DNA from: Aureibacter tunicatorum
GTDB taxonomy: Bacteria > Bacteroidota > Bacteroidia > Cytophagales > Cyclobacteriaceae
DNA length: 64,000 nt
NCBI RefSeq assembly: GCF_036492635.1
Contig: NZ_AP025305.1
Coordinates: forward strand, 2,976,001-3,040,000
Reading direction: 5' to 3'
Shown: positions 10,181 to 18,715 of the stretch, one piece after another
How the letters are laid out: each line of letters starts with the position of its first letter
How positions within the stretch are numbered: position 1 is the first letter of the stretch
Translations under genes and position numbers: made by a program
The notes under the pieces: model-generated
What the model was told of the DNA's origin: nothing
Databases searched by the model: none
Seen by the model: only the letters and a program-made list of their open reading frames with translations

Positions 10181-13100
10181 TCGCTCAAAGCGCAATGTAG
10201 TATCTGCAGTACAACCATACTGATCCGTTATCGAAGCAGTATAAACTTGACTTTGCAATGGATTTGGCGTCAAGCTTAAGCCTGAAATCACATCCGTATC
10301 CAAGATCGGGTCCCATACTACAGAACTTCCAATTGGTTTCACATCAAGGTTAAAACTCGTTGTATTATCTTCTCCTTCTTCTGCTATGATCACTGCAACA
10401 TCTGAACTAATCTCTGGCGCTTCAGCGACATTGATTGTTAATACTCCCTGCAAGATATCTTCTTGATCAAATCCATTCATCACAATTTGAATATCATAAG
10501 AAAATTCTACTTCTCTTGGATATACCTTATTTACTTCAATATCATTCCAGTAAGCTTTGTAAACAGTACTTGTAGTACCGACTACAGGACCACCTACAAT
10601 AGTCAATTCATTAGTCGATTGAGCAGTGACAATAAAATCCGCATCAGGCAATACTGGATGACTAAGCACAATATCAAACATATCATTTTCATCCATACCT
10701 TCACAAGCTCCTAGTGGTACATCTGGAGAAAAAGTTTTAATAGCAACAACTTTGAAGTCTACTGAGATACACTCTTCCCCATCTATGCTAGCTGTGTAAA
10801 TGTATTCTCCTTCTTGTGGAAAAGCTTCTGTGACTTTTACTGAATTCCCAGTCATTGCATCCAAAGCTGGATTAGAAGCATCATATATCCAGTTAATATC
10901 TTTATTGTCAATTTGAGACACTACAAATATCACATCAGTATCTTCTTCAGCCATTACAAAAACTGTCGAATCTGAAGCGTAATCAAGCGCACTTGGCTCA
11001 GCCCTCTTCACCAAGACTGCATGAAGAGAATCACTCCCTAGGAAATTATCGGTAATCTTAAGAGACAACTCAACTTCTTCCAAATCAGAATCTAGTTCTA
11101 TTTGAGCATCTTTTACTGTTTTATCTACATAAGAAACTCCCTCAACATCCTGCCACTCATAAGTATAATCGCCATCAGAGTCTGTAGTTACATTGACTGT
11201 AATCATTGCTTCATCACTACAGTTTGGCACAATCACTTCAGGTATCTCCACTTTGATATCTTCTTTAACATTGATAACTACATTTTCTTCAACAGTACAA
11301 GGCACATCTGTTAGTACGGCAGTATAAGTGTGATTCCCTGCAATAAAAGGCTCAGACACACTTGGTGTTAAAATATCAACTGTAGTAGCATCAAAGTCAA
11401 CCTCATCTCCGGCAATACTTGAAATTGTCCAGCTGATATTGGTATGATCAAAACCAGTTCCTGGTGTAACTTCAATATTAACAGAATTTTCAGAACTTAC
11501 TCTTCTGTTGAACTGCGTCTGCTCAATAGTCATTGTAGGTCTGTCTGCGACAGTAATAGTAACTGTTTCTTCCCATACATCTCCTGTTAGTTCATCTGTA
11601 ATTTCACATTTGAATGTTGCTGTGCTAGCATCATCATTTACTGTTACTTGTACAGTATTCTGAGTTAAATCTGTGCCTGCATATGAGCCATTTGTTGCTT
11701 CAATCCAGCTATATTTGATTAGATCAAGCTCAGGACCTGCTACTGTAACAGAAATCTCATGCACACTATCAGCGCCCGTCTGACAAAAACGAAGATCTTT
11801 ACCAACAGGTGTTATAACCAAAGGTTCAATAATCTCAACCGTTACAGTCTCTAATGTATCACAACCATAAGTATCCTCCAAAGTAGCTGTATATAAATAA
11901 GTACCAATATCTCCAAATTCAGAAGAAATCTTAGGTGAGCTTGTATCAAAATCAGTCTCAACTCCTGCATTTGGTGTAAGGTCCCAAACTATATCTGAAG
12001 CCGTCTTCGTACCGCTTGCATCCGTTACATTTACATCAAATGTTATTGGATTTGTTGAATTAGTGCGTCTAGTAAATTCATCTTCACTAAAGGTGATGCT
12101 AGGAATCGCTGCTCGAACAACTTTCACTTGTTCAGCATCCGCTACAATATTTCCCGAAATCTTATCGGTAACAGTATAAATCAAAACCGCCTCAAAAGTA
12201 GTTGGATCGTTCGCATCCGCTTCTTTCAGAAACTTAACCTTGACAGTTCTTCCATTCGCTACTCCGACAATCTCAGCGATATCAGAATCACCCACTGTCC
12301 ATGAAATATCAAGATCATTAGCTAGGTCGGCATCTGAAATTCCCACACCATCTTTATTTATCAACAATGGAACTTCTATTGCGTCAACGTCATCATTCCC
12401 TTGGCAAAATCCAACCTCTACATCAGTCGAAATCACTTCATAAGTTTCATCCACAAGTAGAATAGTTCCTGCCCATAAATTATCTGTAACATCCTTCCCC
12501 CTATATTCGGAGTAATAAGAACTCAAGTCTGATGAATTCTGAAATGCGTCATCCCAAGCTCCTGGCTGATCGTCTCCCCAGCCTACTGCATCTCCTCCTT
12601 CAGGAATAATCCAAGCTCCTAGGTTTATATTTCCTCCATTAAAATTATCCGGCATCGGCCTAGCCCCCCCCTCTGCATTAGGATAATTACCTGTCAAGTA
12701 CCTTGGATCAGCAGTATTAACATACCAATTTGACCAAGCCACATCAGTGTCTACCAAATACTCTTGAGGCTCGTTGGCTTGATCATCCAATTCTTTAGAC
12801 TCTTTCACCCACTTCCAACGACCACCATTATTTTTCACATCTCCCCAAGTTCCACCAACATAAGCGCCAATCCAACCTCCTTCTCGCGATAATATTGCAT
12901 ACTGAGTAACGATTTCGCTTTCTTGAGTTGTCTTAATTGTAGCCAAAAATCCATACCCCTTATAATCTCCATCATTGTCTCTATCGGCAGAGATTAAAAA
13001 CCGTTCCCTCGCAGATGTTTCAGCATCATACCAACGAATAGAATTATTAGTAATTATTGACTCATAAAAGTGCCTCTTGCCTTCCACTTCAATAGTTAGC

Positions 13101-13948
13101 ATTCCTGCTGTTAAGATATTTACTTTTCTAGTCGCTTCTTTACCATTAGCCCGAAACTGAGGGCTATTGTTTCTATATGTTAATTTCTCAAGTAGTTCTT
13201 CATACGTCTCCACAGAGGCTATTCCCGACATAAATATTGAATTGCCAATCTGTCTAATAGTAATTCCATTAAATGTGTTTCCTACTATATCCAGTGCTAA
13301 ATATTCCTCATCATATAAAGCATCTTCCAAATATGCAGTGGCTCCATTTAAATAGATCATATTTTGAGTAATTAAACTCAAATCATTATTTTTTCCTAAA
13401 TCAATAACATTAATAACCTCTCCTCTATTTTTCGGCAATGGTGTTCTATCTTTGTCAAACTCAACAGACAAATCATATGTATGATTTCCAGGTCTTACAT
13501 TCATTTGCAAAGCCTGAGACCTACCTCCAATATTTGTATTAATATTCCTAGTATTTTCAAGAAGAGTAATACTCAAATTATGATACTCAACATTATCCAA
13601 TACTCTTTGCAAATCTTCCTGAGACAGGTTTCCGCTAATCCATAAATTTGTGGTGGCGTTTCCAAACACATTAATCCCAAGCTCTGAAATCAATATATCA
13701 GCATCTCTTAAAATAATAAACTCATTGCCAGCTCCATCAAATTGTGTAGGAAGAGAAAATGTCAAAGCCCCATTCCCTCCTGAAGTTGCTGTTATGTTTT
13801 GTCCCAATCGTAAAACTCCCCCATTAAACTCAACAGGGCTTTGAATATTTACTGTTTGAGCAAAACTCAAAGTAGGGAAAGCGCCCCCCAGGAGCGCAAA
13901 TCCCATGATCAACATGAATATATTCGAAATTTTCGTGTGTAGCTTCAT
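8786..13948 (-). CDS. Giant T9SS type B secreted protein with C-type-lectin-like domain (adhesin 2)
   Basis: A 1720-residue paralogue of adhesin 1. It has a signal peptide ending in LSFAQ. A region at about 30-300 has repeated short segments (for example SGNLSQEDLQRVLDNVEYHN and MSGIASVETYEELLEKLTYR) that look like tandem beta domains. A C-type-lectin-like domain at about 310-480 contains GGWIGAYVGG, a WKWV core and a WDD motif near 465. Multiple Ig/PKD-like repeats follow, and residues 1257-1720 are nearly identical to adhesin 1, ending in the type B T9SS signal. It lies 38 bp after the PorE-like gene in what looks like one operon with the SprF-like gene. The EPN-like lectin motif is less clear here than in adhesin 1. 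The role, probably adhesion or glycan binding on the cell surface, is inferred. Confidence 0.9.
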   Translation of the reverse strand: MKLHTKISNIFMLIMGFALLGGAFPTLSFAQTVNIQSPVEFNGGVLRLGQNITATSGGNGALTFSLPTQFDGAGNEFIILRDADILISELGINVFGNATTNLWISGNLSQEDLQRVLDNVEYHNLSITLLENTRNINTNIGGRSQALQMNVRPGNHTYDLSVEFDKDRTPLPKNRGEVINVIDLGKNNDLSLITQNMIYLNGATAYLEDALYDEEYLALDIVGNTFNGITIRQIGNSIFMSGIASVETYEELLEKLTYRNNSPQFRANGKEATRKVNILTAGMLTIEVEGKRHFYESIITNNSIRWYDAETSARERFLISADRDNDGDYKGYGFLATIKTTQESEIVTQYAILSREGGWIGAYVGGTWGDVKNNGGRWKWVKESKELDDQANEPQEYLVDTDVAWSNWYVNTADPRYLTGNYPNAEGGARPMPDNFNGGNINLGAWIIPEGGDAVGWGDDQPGAWDDAFQNSSDLSSYYSEYRGKDVTDNLWAGTILLVDETYEVISTDVEVGFCQGNDDVDAIEVPLLINKDGVGISDADLANDLDISWTVGDSDIAEIVGVANGRTVKVKFLKEADANDPTTFEAVLIYTVTDKISGNIVADAEQVKVVRAAIPSITFSEDEFTRRTNSTNPITFDVNVTDASGTKTASDIVWDLTPNAGVETDFDTSSPKISSEFGDIGTYLYTATLEDTYGCDTLETVTVEIIEPLVITPVGKDLRFCQTGADSVHEISVTVAGPELDLIKYSWIEATNGSYAGTDLTQNTVQVTVNDDASTATFKCEITDELTGDVWEETVTITVADRPTMTIEQTQFNRRVSSENSVNIEVTPGTGFDHTNISWTISSIAGDEVDFDATTVDILTPSVSEPFIAGNHTYTAVLTDVPCTVEENVVINVKEDIKVEIPEVIVPNCSDEAMITVNVTTDSDGDYTYEWQDVEGVSYVDKTVKDAQIELDSDLEEVELSLKITDNFLGSDSLHAVLVKRAEPSALDYASDSTVFVMAEEDTDVIFVVSQIDNKDINWIYDASNPALDAMTGNSVKVTEAFPQEGEYIYTASIDGEECISVDFKVVAIKTFSPDVPLGACEGMDENDMFDIVLSHPVLPDADFIVTAQSTNELTIVGGPVVGTTSTVYKAYWNDIEVNKVYPREVEFSYDIQIVMNGFDQEDILQGVLTINVAEAPEISSDVAVIIAEEGEDNTTSFNLDVKPIGSSVVWDPILDTDVISGLSLTPNPLQSQVYTASITDQYGCTADTTLRFERRGSLKAIADTIYMYQDDVLRQIDILGNDEGVVSTTTVAIDPDAEWVYGEGELTSTGVINFTAHQTPVLTTIVKQIFDYTLTDIHSNTSTATVTVFILPSSREIVIPVCETDTLVAVSDDEVYQVDWAIVSGSEATITTPSGVVSDVSRILSVGVYEYTLKDAGGNPQKSGLIEVKRGTGPSVGIYAYDQQDDLYLFSDTLRIGKYEVLDEKLVLLGTEEEYFGWNINDSTDLKTIADRVDFTWQPVEIIVEKDSLFEYSFMAEDNDGCRAYDTLQIVRFNTAPEMEDVDISIRDGIPARINIDLSDEDTLDDIDTYTVVQEDGTLIHGQAEFYDGEFTYIPFTSSKFTDKVKIRACDFSGECVESYVYIESQSTGLTEVLTPNGDGKNDRFEVTIVEPSQRVHLIVMNRWGNKVYESEDYQDDWSGYSNSGSAFGNELLSQGTYFYIIKVEDMEDITGYVQIAY
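11817..12100. repeat. Second shared block, copy 2 (Ig-like module)
   Basis: The partner of 6748-7031, encoding residues about 617-711 of adhesin 2. Identity is highest across the segment containing TTRRTNS-like residues and falls off toward its left end. Confidence 0.8.
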
Positions 13949-13986
13949 TGTATTTGTTGTTCGTAAAGTAAAAGAAATTGGACTAC

Positions 13987-15912
13987 TTATTCTTTTGCAG
14001 ACAGTTTGAATTCTGTTCTACGATTAGCTTCTTGCAAGCTGTCATCACATGGCTTGCCCTTACAATCATTTAGCGGCTCACTTTCTCCAAGCGCTTCAAA
14101 TGTCAATCTGTTTTCATCAACACCTTTAGCCACCAAGTATTCTAAAACCCTTTTAGCTCTCTTTTCCGAAAGCGCTTGATTATAACGTTCGCTACCTTTT
14201 TGGTCAGTATGAGCTCTCAAATGCAATGTTAAATCCGGGAACTCCGACATGTACCCTGCAATTTGATTCAACTTATCATGATACTGAACATTAATTTTAT
14301 CACTATCAAACTCAAACTGAACAGGTTTCCAACCTTTAATTTCTCTATTTATTTCCTCGGCTATTTCTGCAGGAACAGGTATTGGGTCCAGATACAATGT
14401 CAAATGTTGATCCTCACCTAAATATTGAGTTGTGACTTTTCCTGCTTCACTCGCATTAAAGCCATCCTTTTCAGCCTTGAATTCAAAATCAACAGCGCCT
14501 CTTACTACTTTTTGCAATTGCCCACTGGCCAAAACGTATGTAGTATCTGTGCCTTCCGTAATATTTTTAGCCAATAGATTCGCTCCTCCAACAAGCATGC
14601 TGTCCTTAGCGCTCCTGATCTGAACCCAAATATTCAATCGGTCATCCACTGAATAACCATAAATATCATCATCTCCTAATCCCCCCTCTCTATTGGACGA
14701 AAAGAAGCCTTTGCCTCCTTTGTTGTAAATAGCAATTCCAAAATCATCCGCTTCGCTATTAATCGGCGCGCCAACATTAATTGGATTCATTTGATCGATC
14801 GGAGTTCTGTATATATCCAATCCTCCCATTCCTAAATGCCCATCGGATGCGAAATAAAAGTATTCCCCATCATGCAAAGAAGCTACATATGGAAACTGCT
14901 CTTTACCAGCTGTATTAATCTTTTCTCCTAAATTTTGAGGCTTTGACCATTGTCCGTTTTTCAATTCAGACTTATAAATATCTGTTTCTCCAAAACCTCC
15001 CGGCATATCCGAAGCAAAGTACAACGTTTTACCATCAGGAGATATCGCTGGATGGCCAACAGAATAATCATCATTATTATGAGGAAACTCTCCAGCTACT
15101 TCCCATTCACTCCCATTTCTTCGAGCAATATAAATTTTCAGATTGCTTACTCCTTCCGAATCCTTACCGTATTTCTTATCATAATAATTATTTCTGGTAA
15201 AATACATTGTATTGCCGTCGGGAGTAAAACTAACTACACCTTCGTGAAACTTCGAGCTTACTTCTTCTGAGAATTTTTCAACTGTCGAAGCTACTGAACT
15301 GCTTTCATCCACGCGAACTTTATACAACTCCAAAAACGCTTGGTCATTAACGCCATATTTCCTCTCGAACTTCTTGCCTGAAGACCTGCTTGAGCAAAAC
15401 ACCAACTCTTCTCCTAACATTGCCGGACCGAAATCCGAAGCTTCGCTATTGAATGACTGAGACTCTACTTTATACTTTTTGCCATTGTCAACCAGTTCCG
15501 CTTCTATTTTACGCCATTGCAACCTCTCCGCAATCCACTTTTCATTAGGATGCGTAGCATAATAATCTTGATACCACTTAGCTGCTTCTTGATGCTTTCC
15601 TGATTTGCTTAAAAACTTAGCGTACTCGATCTTATCCTCGTCAGTAATTATAGAAGATTTAGACATCAACTTGCTAAAAGTTTCCGCCTGCTTCTCTTTT
15701 TGCCCTGACTTTTCATAAGACTCCACTAGCTTTCTTAAAACATGCTCGTCATTAGGATCCTTAGCTAAAACATTTTCATATATTTCAATCGCTTGTATGA
15801 CCTTGTAATCCTCCAGATATTCATCAGCCAGCTTAACCCTTTGCGACTGCGCTGAAAGACTTACACTTGCAAACATGCAAGCAGATAATATTAATGCGTA
15901 TTTCTTTTTCAT
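13987..15912 (-). CDS. OmpA-family protein with TPR and PD40 repeats (PorE-like)
   Basis: A 641-residue exported protein. After a signal sequence (ending SLSAQS) come TPR-like helices (about 20-160) and a PD40/WD40-like propeller (about 170-430; repeats with SFTPDGNTMYF and ISPDGKTLYFAS). A small beta domain resembling a carboxypeptidase-regulatory fold follows (about 430-520), then an OmpA C-terminal peptidoglycan-binding domain (about 530-641) with the expected Asp570 and Arg585. This is the architecture of PorE, the T9SS component thought to tether the machine to peptidoglycan. An LSAC at residues 9-12 could be a lipobox but sits unusually close to the N-terminus. It lies between sprF-like and adhesin genes, 26 and 38 bp from them. 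It could be a locus-specific PorE paralogue rather than the core subunit. Confidence 0.85.
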   Translation of the reverse strand: MKKKYALILSACMFASVSLSAQSQRVKLADEYLEDYKVIQAIEIYENVLAKDPNDEHVLRKLVESYEKSGQKEKQAETFSKLMSKSSIITDEDKIEYAKFLSKSGKHQEAAKWYQDYYATHPNEKWIAERLQWRKIEAELVDNGKKYKVESQSFNSEASDFGPAMLGEELVFCSSRSSGKKFERKYGVNDQAFLELYKVRVDESSSVASTVEKFSEEVSSKFHEGVVSFTPDGNTMYFTRNNYYDKKYGKDSEGVSNLKIYIARRNGSEWEVAGEFPHNNDDYSVGHPAISPDGKTLYFASDMPGGFGETDIYKSELKNGQWSKPQNLGEKINTAGKEQFPYVASLHDGEYFYFASDGHLGMGGLDIYRTPIDQMNPINVGAPINSEADDFGIAIYNKGGKGFFSSNREGGLGDDDIYGYSVDDRLNIWVQIRSAKDSMLVGGANLLAKNITEGTDTTYVLASGQLQKVVRGAVDFEFKAEKDGFNASEAGKVTTQYLGEDQHLTLYLDPIPVPAEIAEEINREIKGWKPVQFEFDSDKINVQYHDKLNQIAGYMSEFPDLTLHLRAHTDQKGSERYNQALSEKRAKRVLEYLVAKGVDENRLTFEALGESEPLNDCKGKPCDDSLQEANRRTEFKLSAKE

Positions 15913-15938
15913 ATTTTACCTTTGCATTTTTTTCAAAT

Positions 15939-16868
15939 CTAAAAATATCTTGGAGATTTCATCTTCTTAGCAGGAAGATTAAAGTCATATCTCAAAGTAA
16001 ATTCATGAGTACCTCCAGCATAAGAGGAAATTTCAGTAGTCATAAAATCGTAAGAATAGCCCATTCTCAACTGATGAGTCAATTGGTATTGTAGAATTGC
16101 ACTCACTGAACTATCATATCTATAAGATGGGCCGAACCAAAGCTTATCATGCATAACTAGCATTGCTCTGACATCGAAAGAAACTGGAGCTCCCTCTGTT
16201 ATTCTCACCATAGTGGAAGGCCAGATTTTCAAGGATGGAGTCAAATCAAACAAATAGCCACCCATTATATAATAATGCCTTTGAACGAATGATTTCTCTC
16301 TTGACAGATTACCTTCCAAAGTATTTGCTTGCTGCTCCAACACTTTAGGCACTGACACCCCGATATAATATTTTGGATTAACCAAATAAAAGCCTAGCCC
16401 AATATTGAAATTCACTTCTCCATCGATATCATAAGCAACCACTTGATCATCATAATGCTGTTTTTCAAGTTCGGAAAAGGACACTCTGTAATGAGACATT
16501 ATTGTCTTAAGGCCAAATTGCAAATGACTTTCTTTAGACACTTGCAAGCGATAAGAAAGATCCAATGCACCTTCAGTGGTTTTAGTCACTCCTATTTGAT
16601 CATAATCGAAAGTGGCTCCAACTCCAATATTATACCTTTTAAGCAAGGTATTCCCAGACAACACGCCACTCTTAGGAGCCCCATCAAATGATGTCCACTG
16701 GTCTCTGTATATCAACATAAGTTGCGACCCACCTGTAGATCCCACATAGGCAGGGTTAATTGAAGCAGGGTAATTGAGATATTGGGTAAACAATTTCTCC
16801 TGCTGCGCGAAAAGCCGGCATGTTCCTAAGAAAAACACCGCCACTCCTAGTAATAGTAGACGTTTCAT
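15939..16868 (-). CDS. PorP/SprF family type IX secretion outer-membrane protein
   Basis: A 309-residue outer-membrane beta-barrel protein with a signal peptide (MKRLLLLGVAVFFLGTCRLF, then AQQ). The signature region just after it, FTQYLNYPASINPAYVGSTG, is the hallmark of PorP/SprF proteins. The rest alternates amphipathic strands ending in RYDFNLP. In Flavobacterium johnsoniae, SprF is needed to secrete and attach SprB, a type B T9SS substrate, and sprF-like genes usually lie beside type B substrate genes, as here. It is the first gene of a minus-strand run to the PorE-like protein and adhesin 2. Confidence 0.92.
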   Translation of the reverse strand: MKRLLLLGVAVFFLGTCRLFAQQEKLFTQYLNYPASINPAYVGSTGGSQLMLIYRDQWTSFDGAPKSGVLSGNTLLKRYNIGVGATFDYDQIGVTKTTEGALDLSYRLQVSKESHLQFGLKTIMSHYRVSFSELEKQHYDDQVVAYDIDGEVNFNIGLGFYLVNPKYYIGVSVPKVLEQQANTLEGNLSREKSFVQRHYYIMGGYLFDLTPSLKIWPSTMVRITEGAPVSFDVRAMLVMHDKLWFGPSYRYDSSVSAILQYQLTHQLRMGYSYDFMTTEISSYAGGTHEFTLRYDFNLPAKKMKSPRYF

Positions 16869-17153
16869 TATTATTCTGTTATTGTTATGTTTTAGTGATA
16901 CTTTGTTTGCAAAAAGAAACTCTTTGTACTTTTAAAGAGATTTTTTTCGATAGTCACACATACAGAATATAATAAAAACATAATTCAATCCATAGCTATC
17001 CCTTTTTAAAAATCAGAATTTAATAAAATAATACAGCAAAAAATTCATTTTATATCAGGTATGGATAATTTTATTTATTGTAAAAAAAGATGATATTAAT
17101 AATTTGTATTATTTATTAGAAATAGGTAATGAAAACATTTAACCAGTTTCCAT

Positions 17154-18626
17154 TCATTTAAAAACTTTAAACTTAGTTGGCATTGAATTTGGTTTTTGTA
17201 ATGTTTGTATAATATTTCCTGACAATAGAAAGCAAAACATCAAAACTCCATTAAAGAGTATTAACTCAAAACCTACTTTATATTCTGGAAGCCATTGCTC
17301 TAATATTAAGCTAAAAATCCATGTTCCAATTGGAGAAAGGATTGCAAAAATCGGCACAAGCCTATCAAAAGTTTTAATATTAGTAAAAAAACCAAAAACA
17401 AACATTCCTAACAAAGGTCCGTAAGCATATCCTGCAAACTTAAAAATCATGGTTACTACGCTTTGGTCATTGAACCTATAAAAGCAGATAATTATCAGAA
17501 ATAAAATCACTGAAAAGGCTATATGAATCCGTCCTCTTTCCGATATTTTAGATGATAATTTTTCATTATCCCATGACAAAATATCCACACAAAAAGATGT
17601 AGTCAGAGAAGTCAATGATGAGTCCGCGCTTGAGTAAGCGGCGGCGCACACACCCAGTATAAAAAGCAATTGCAAGAAAAATGGAAAATGATTCATCGTA
17701 AGATAAGAATATAGAAAATCTGTCTTTGCAGGCACCGTAACAGCAAACACATCAGTAAATTCAAACAAACCAACTCCCAAAATCAAGAACAATAAATTTA
17801 CGATGACAAAAACAATACTGAATGAATATATATTTTTCTGACCATCAATGGAATTTTTACAAGCTAAATTCTTTTGCATCATATTTTGATCCAAACCATT
17901 CATAACTAATGTCAGAAAAAAACCTGCTACAATTTGCTTAATTGCAAAAGTTGGAGACTTCCAATCCCAATCCATCACAACAGCGGACCTGCTGCCTCTT
18001 AACGCATCCAAGCCTCCTACCTGATTTATGACATATGACAAAGTCGCTATCATTGCTCCTAATAATAAAACTGTTTGAATAGCATCAGTCCATACAATAC
18101 TCTTCAAGCCTCCACGACGAGTATACAGCCAAATAGCAAATACAATAATCATCACTGCGACTTCAAAAGGTATTCCTAAAGGAGAAAAAACCAACTGGTC
18201 AAAAACCAAGGCCACTAAAAACAACCTAAAAGCAGCTCCCGCCAATTGAGCAACCAAAAAGGAAAATGCTCCCGTTCGTTGCGACATCTGCCCATATCTT
18301 TCTTGAAAAAATTGATATATGCTTACATATCGCTTCTTATAATAAAAAGGCAATAAGTAACGTCCAATGACAAGATATCCAAGAAAATTACCTATTACGA
18401 ATTGAAAATAATGCATACTATTATTAGACACTTCTCCTGGCACTGACAAAAAAGTAACTCCAGACAAGGAAGTTCCTATCATTCCCACAGCAATTATATA
18501 CCATGGAGCTCTATGGCCTGCTGTAAAAAAAGACAAGTTATCCGTCTTAGCTGAAGCAATCTTTGAAATTCCCCACAGCACAAAAAAGTAACTTACAAAA
18601 GCAAACAGAATCCAATAAGAAGACAT
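17154..18626 (-). CDS. Sodium:solute symporter family protein (SSS)
   Basis: A 490-residue integral membrane protein with about 13 hydrophobic segments. It has SSS-family landmarks: a start near SFFTAGHRAPWYIIAVGMIG with SGVTFLSVPG, then the conserved RRGGLKSIVWTDAIQ segment, and ADSSLTSLTTSF in the later half. SSS proteins couple Na+ entry to uptake of sugars, amino acids or organic acids; the substrate cannot be told from motifs. It stands alone, with about 285 bp of AT-rich DNA on its downstream side and the metalloprotease gene upstream. Confidence 0.9.
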   Translation of the reverse strand: MSSYWILFAFVSYFFVLWGISKIASAKTDNLSFFTAGHRAPWYIIAVGMIGTSLSGVTFLSVPGEVSNNSMHYFQFVIGNFLGYLVIGRYLLPFYYKKRYVSIYQFFQERYGQMSQRTGAFSFLVAQLAGAAFRLFLVALVFDQLVFSPLGIPFEVAVMIIVFAIWLYTRRGGLKSIVWTDAIQTVLLLGAMIATLSYVINQVGGLDALRGSRSAVVMDWDWKSPTFAIKQIVAGFFLTLVMNGLDQNMMQKNLACKNSIDGQKNIYSFSIVFVIVNLLFLILGVGLFEFTDVFAVTVPAKTDFLYSYLTMNHFPFFLQLLFILGVCAAAYSSADSSLTSLTTSFCVDILSWDNEKLSSKISERGRIHIAFSVILFLIIICFYRFNDQSVVTMIFKFAGYAYGPLLGMFVFGFFTNIKTFDRLVPIFAILSPIGTWIFSLILEQWLPEYKVGFELILFNGVLMFCFLLSGNIIQTLQKPNSMPTKFKVFK

Positions 18627-18643
18627 ACGTTTATTATTAAATT

Positions 18644-18677
18644 AAAAAAAGCGCCAACTCCACAGAATCGACGCTTT
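18644..18677 (-). terminator. Probable terminator after the M43 metalloprotease
   Basis: On the minus strand a stem AAAGCG/CGCTTT with a long loop is followed by a T-run (the plus-strand A-run at 18644-18650). It is 39 bp beyond the metalloprotease stop. The short stem and 18-nt loop make it weaker than others in the window. Confidence 0.5.
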
Positions 18678-18715
18678 AATAATATCTAGCTTTTTAAGCT
18701 TAAATCAAAATCAAC

